This document shows, piece after piece, positions 61,266-64,000 of a stretch of 64,000 nt of DNA (positions are counted from its first letter, which is position 1; every line of letters begins with the position of its first letter). The DNA comes from Lethocerus indicus (taxonomy: Eukaryota > Arthropoda > Insecta > Hemiptera > Belostomatidae): assembly GCA_019843655.1 (NCBI GenBank), contig JACDQD010000103.1, positions 5,890,001 to 5,954,000 of the forward strand. The letters run 5' to 3'. The position numbers were made by a program, and so were the translations under genes. The notes below the pieces were generated by a model. The model made no database searches. It saw only the letters and a list, made by a program, of their open reading frames with translations, and had not been told where the DNA came from.

Positions 61266-62664
61266 TTGTAATTTCTGGTTCAATTCCCAGCGGCGATCCA
61301 AATTTACAACAATTTAGCGATAGACCGTAGGGTATAAGACGCCAGGAGCGATTATAAATGCGTACGAGACTGTAGGAATAAATATTTTCGTTGGTGACTC
61401 CTCGTGATGGGATGAATAATTGGCGGTTGAGGGTGAATAACAGCCCCTAGAGAGGAAATGGGGGCTGGGCTGTGGAGGGCAGTGTGAAAGACTGATGGCC
61501 ATAGATGAGTGGTCACATTTCTCGCTAACTGGCCGAGATAAGCCCGCTCTATTCCCTTTTTTATACTCCTGATTTTCCCCCGAGAAATGTAAATAATTCG
61601 AGTATCGAATATCGAAAATAAAATAAATATAGCGTTATCGCGAGTCGGACTGTTTATTTGTACTGCGAAAGAAAAGAAAATGAACAGAAAAAACTAAAAA
61701 TTCGGTTCCATAACGGTTGATATGTCCCTCTTCGCATCTGGACGACTCGTATATTGATTTCGAAACGATTGAAAACAATGGAGTCATAACGCTCGGATGG
61801 ATAAATATAACGATACCCTTTCAATTTTGATGTTTCCTTTATTTTTAAATACGATAGGTTTGGTAAAGCACAATAGCAAGCGGTTCGTATACATAATGCG
61901 GCCTCTTGTACCTATGTACATGGTGCAACAGATATCACGCATATATTTAACACTTTCAAATCGGCATGGATTTATAATAATGGTCTAAAAAACTAATCTC
62001 AAGTGTGACTTATTACCGAGCTATGCTGCGTGTAAGACCCCGGCCCGGGTCGCGTCGTCACCTTCCTCGTTCTGCTGGGAACTAACACGGGTATTCACAA
62101 TATCCAAAGATGGCGGTTTAAAGATAGAGGGAGAGTCGTCCTGAGGAGGAGAATATCCGAGGGTCGGACCAATTTCTAGGCAAAAATGTCCGGATTACCG
62201 CCCATCTGTATGGTACACCCGCCCCGTCTTAATCCAGGAAAAAAGCGGGCTTCTCGACGATTCCCCGGGGATTCTACAACACGATTTTCATTTGAATTCG
62301 GCGACGGGACCTTTCCGACCTTACCGTGTAAACTGAGACACGCATCCTGATTGAGACCAACTAAACTCTGTACGTCTATACTCTTTTATATCTTTTATTT
62401 ATATATGTAATAAATCTACATCGCTTAACTAATAACGCATACAACCTTTAATATATTACGACTGTAATTCAAAATAAATTGGTTTTAAAGACGCCAAGTG
62501 AAACTTCAAATGTGTCTATTGGGCTATGAAATATGCGAGAAGATATATCTTCCGGCGTGGGCCAAGTGCACTCGAGATAGTAAGTGGTCGGCGGGTGGGT
62601 GTCCTCACGCCTTACTCACTCAATTATTATACTTATAACGAGCCACTTACCGGCGGTCACTCAC

Positions 62665-62703
62665 TTGTTGGATTCAGTTCAGCTGTGCCCACTCTGCATT
62701 GTC
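62665..62703 (-). CDS. candidate additional upstream exon of the NWD-like gene
   Basis: A 39-bp minus-strand interval bounded by a good acceptor (TTTATTGTTTTGCAG) and a good donor (ACAA|GTGAGT). In phase 1 it is open, encoding QCRVGTAELNPT, and it ends in phase 1, exactly what the exon at 54452 needs. The joined sequence would run ...NPT-KCLIGTTEYIRM. Support is only the paired splice sites, the open frame and the phase. The exon is short, and no start codon exon upstream was identified, so the 5' end may be outside the window. Confidence 0.35.
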
Positions 62704-62889
62704 CTGCAAAACAATAAAGGAAATAATCAGATTTGAATCGGCTTAAAAGTGGTGGACAGAGGTTCAATTTCGTTATTGCAACATTAAAAATTGTTAATTA
62801 AACAACTCGGGCCGCTAAATAGCTGATTATATACAATTGTGTGTACGATGAATCATTTCTCAAAGCTCATTATCACTAACTTCGCGTAA

Positions 62890-63000
62890 AGCTGTGGGAA
62901 GAACCTCAGTTTCCTTTGGTTGACCACCCGCTATTCAGGGATTTTTCCTGTGTTCGGAAACCACCCGAGTGGGCTCCTTTGGCAGGGTTTCAACTCGGGG
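62890..63000 (+). repeat. dispersed repeat family A, copy 3
   Basis: GCTGTGGGAAGAACCTCAGT, then GGTTGACCACCCGCTATTC, GGATTTTTCCTGTGTTCGGA and AACCACCCGAGTGGGCTCC. A truncated copy in opposite orientation lies at 63155-63225. Confidence 0.7.
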
Positions 63001-63154
63001 CCCTATATATACACGGAGGTGATGTGTCGTTAATCCTTTTGGGATCAAGACTTGTTTGTTCCCGTATTACCGGGCACTGTCCGCTCCCCACGGGACCCTC
63101 CCCCCTCCTCTGAAGTCCCTAATCCCTATTAAAGTTATTATTTTTTTTGTATTT

Positions 63155-63225
63155 CTGCGGTTTCCAAGCGCAGGAAAAATTCCGGATTAGTAGGGTATCA
63201 ACCCCTTCTGCACTGGGTTCCGACA
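63155..63225 (-). repeat. dispersed repeat family A, truncated copy 4
   Basis: On the minus strand it has GGGGTTGATACCCTACTAAT, CCGGAATTTTTCCTGCGCTT and GGAAACC, the middle part of the family A unit only. Confidence 0.55.
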
Positions 63226-63920
63226 CTTCAATTTTCAGTTTGTAATTTAACGAATGTCGCGATCGGGTTAAATTAATCGAATTGGCTTTTCAAATTCAAA
63301 GCTCAGATGTATAGTGGTCGGGAAGTAGATCTGTAGCGGGTTTGGTATTGAAGTGTCCTGTTTTGACGGCTCTAATTTCATCGATGGCCCCTCCCCCTCT
63401 AGACCGCCAGCGACATGTTCTCTATTAGCCGGGGTCCAGCAAAGCAAAACAGGCAAACATCATTCGATTCATTATTCAATTAGTGCCCACCAAACAGCGG
63501 CCCCTCAAATCAGCCCTCAAAAACAAACCCCGCTTTTATGAAATGGGTGAAAATACCGTTTTCACAAAAACAAAAATAGCATATAGAGGCAAAATCTCGT
63601 TGTAGCTAACACAGAGCAGTCCAAAAAAAATTCGTTGTACCGAGGATCGGAATTTTTGTGGTGAAAGACAGATATTTCGCAGATGTCGACAATCTACAGT
63701 GAATTCATGAACATTGGCTTGGTGCATGTATTTATCATGTATTTCGTGCATTTATGGCAACCGATTAAAACGGAATGTCATCTACTCGTTTGCCAGTTGG
63801 TCTGTTCATCAGCTACTTCAGAGGAAAAAGGGACATTCAATCATCAGGGTCCTCATCGGTAATAATCACGATTCACAAGAATCATCCAAAGAAAGAGAAG
63901 AAAAAGAATATATATACATA

Positions 63921-64000
63921 TTTCCGGATATTTCCGGATATTTCCGGATATTTCCGGATATTTCCGGATATTTCCGGATATTTCAAGATATTTCCGGATA
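63921..64000 (+). repeat. 10-bp satellite, unit TTTCCGGATA, continuing past the window
   Basis: Eight head-to-tail copies of TTTCCGGATA, perfect except the seventh (TTTCAAGATA). Each unit contains the palindrome TCCGGA. The array abuts a short TATATATACATA flank on the left and is cut by the window end, so its full length is unknown. Confidence 0.95.

Larger units (their letters stand above)
54453..62664. other. upstream or intronic DNA of the NWD-like gene
   Basis: About 8.2 kb with no exon I can support. It holds dispersed repeats (family B foldback at 57620-57722, family B at 59885-59932, family C at 56703-56785 and 61196-61265), a B-box-like piece at about 56095-56140, and a (GA)n array. 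The minus-strand open frame at 58845-58564 (basic, GKGKGKK) has no family resemblance that I recognise. If the candidate exon at 62703-62665 is real this stretch is an intron; otherwise it contains the promoter. Confidence 0.45.
62704..63920. other. non-coding DNA with two opposed family A copies
   Basis: No gene seen. Contains family A copies at 62890-63000 (plus) and 63155-63225 (minus), which together form an imperfect inverted pair about 150 bp apart. Confidence 0.45.

Noticed and set aside
62526..63113. Short plus-strand open frames near the family A copies
   Set aside because: They cross repeat sequence and a minus-strand candidate exon, without motifs.

Overview
This is an AT-rich, intron-rich eukaryotic nuclear sequence. 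GT-AG introns, AATAAA poly(A) signals, animal-specific gene families and abundant (TA)n microsatellites, tRNA-derived SINE pieces and LINE fragments fit an insect or another arthropod. I cannot fix the order or species from the sequence. All gene models were assembled by hand by joining exons whose splice sites and reading phases match.

Layout. 1-72 is a degenerate 3' end of 18S rRNA, cut by the window edge. 2894-5623 (-) is a six-exon TMEM272-like four-pass membrane protein with two PY motifs. 6439-9434 (-) is a three-exon Tctex-type dynein light chain resembling DYNLT5/TCTEX1D1. 10710-14981 (-) is the RNA exosome subunit RRP4 (EXOSC2), with a LINE reverse-transcriptase relic in one intron. 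15443-18079 and 19242-21304 (+) are two tandem torsin AAA+ ATPase genes whose internal exons have identical lengths. 21869-23369 (-) is a cyclin-box gene resembling CNTD1. The dominant gene, on the minus strand from 26823 to at least 54452, is a large STAND-type protein of the NWD1/NWD2 class (N-terminal FISST module, NACHT ATPase, about 14-15 WD40 repeats). It has 29 supported exons, and its 5' end lies in very long introns. A further small candidate exon is at 62665-62703.

The right 24 kb (40-64 kb) is almost entirely intron or upstream DNA of the NWD-like gene. It carries several short dispersed repeat families, a Jockey/RTE-like LINE tail (about 45.3-45.7 kb), microsatellites, and at the very end a 10-bp satellite that runs off the window.

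The genes do not form a pathway. The expression-relevant arrangements are the head-to-head RRP4/torsin pair (461 bp between start codons), the tandem torsin duplication, and the tail-to-tail torsin/CNTD1-like pair. No CRISPR, operon or bacterial content was seen.
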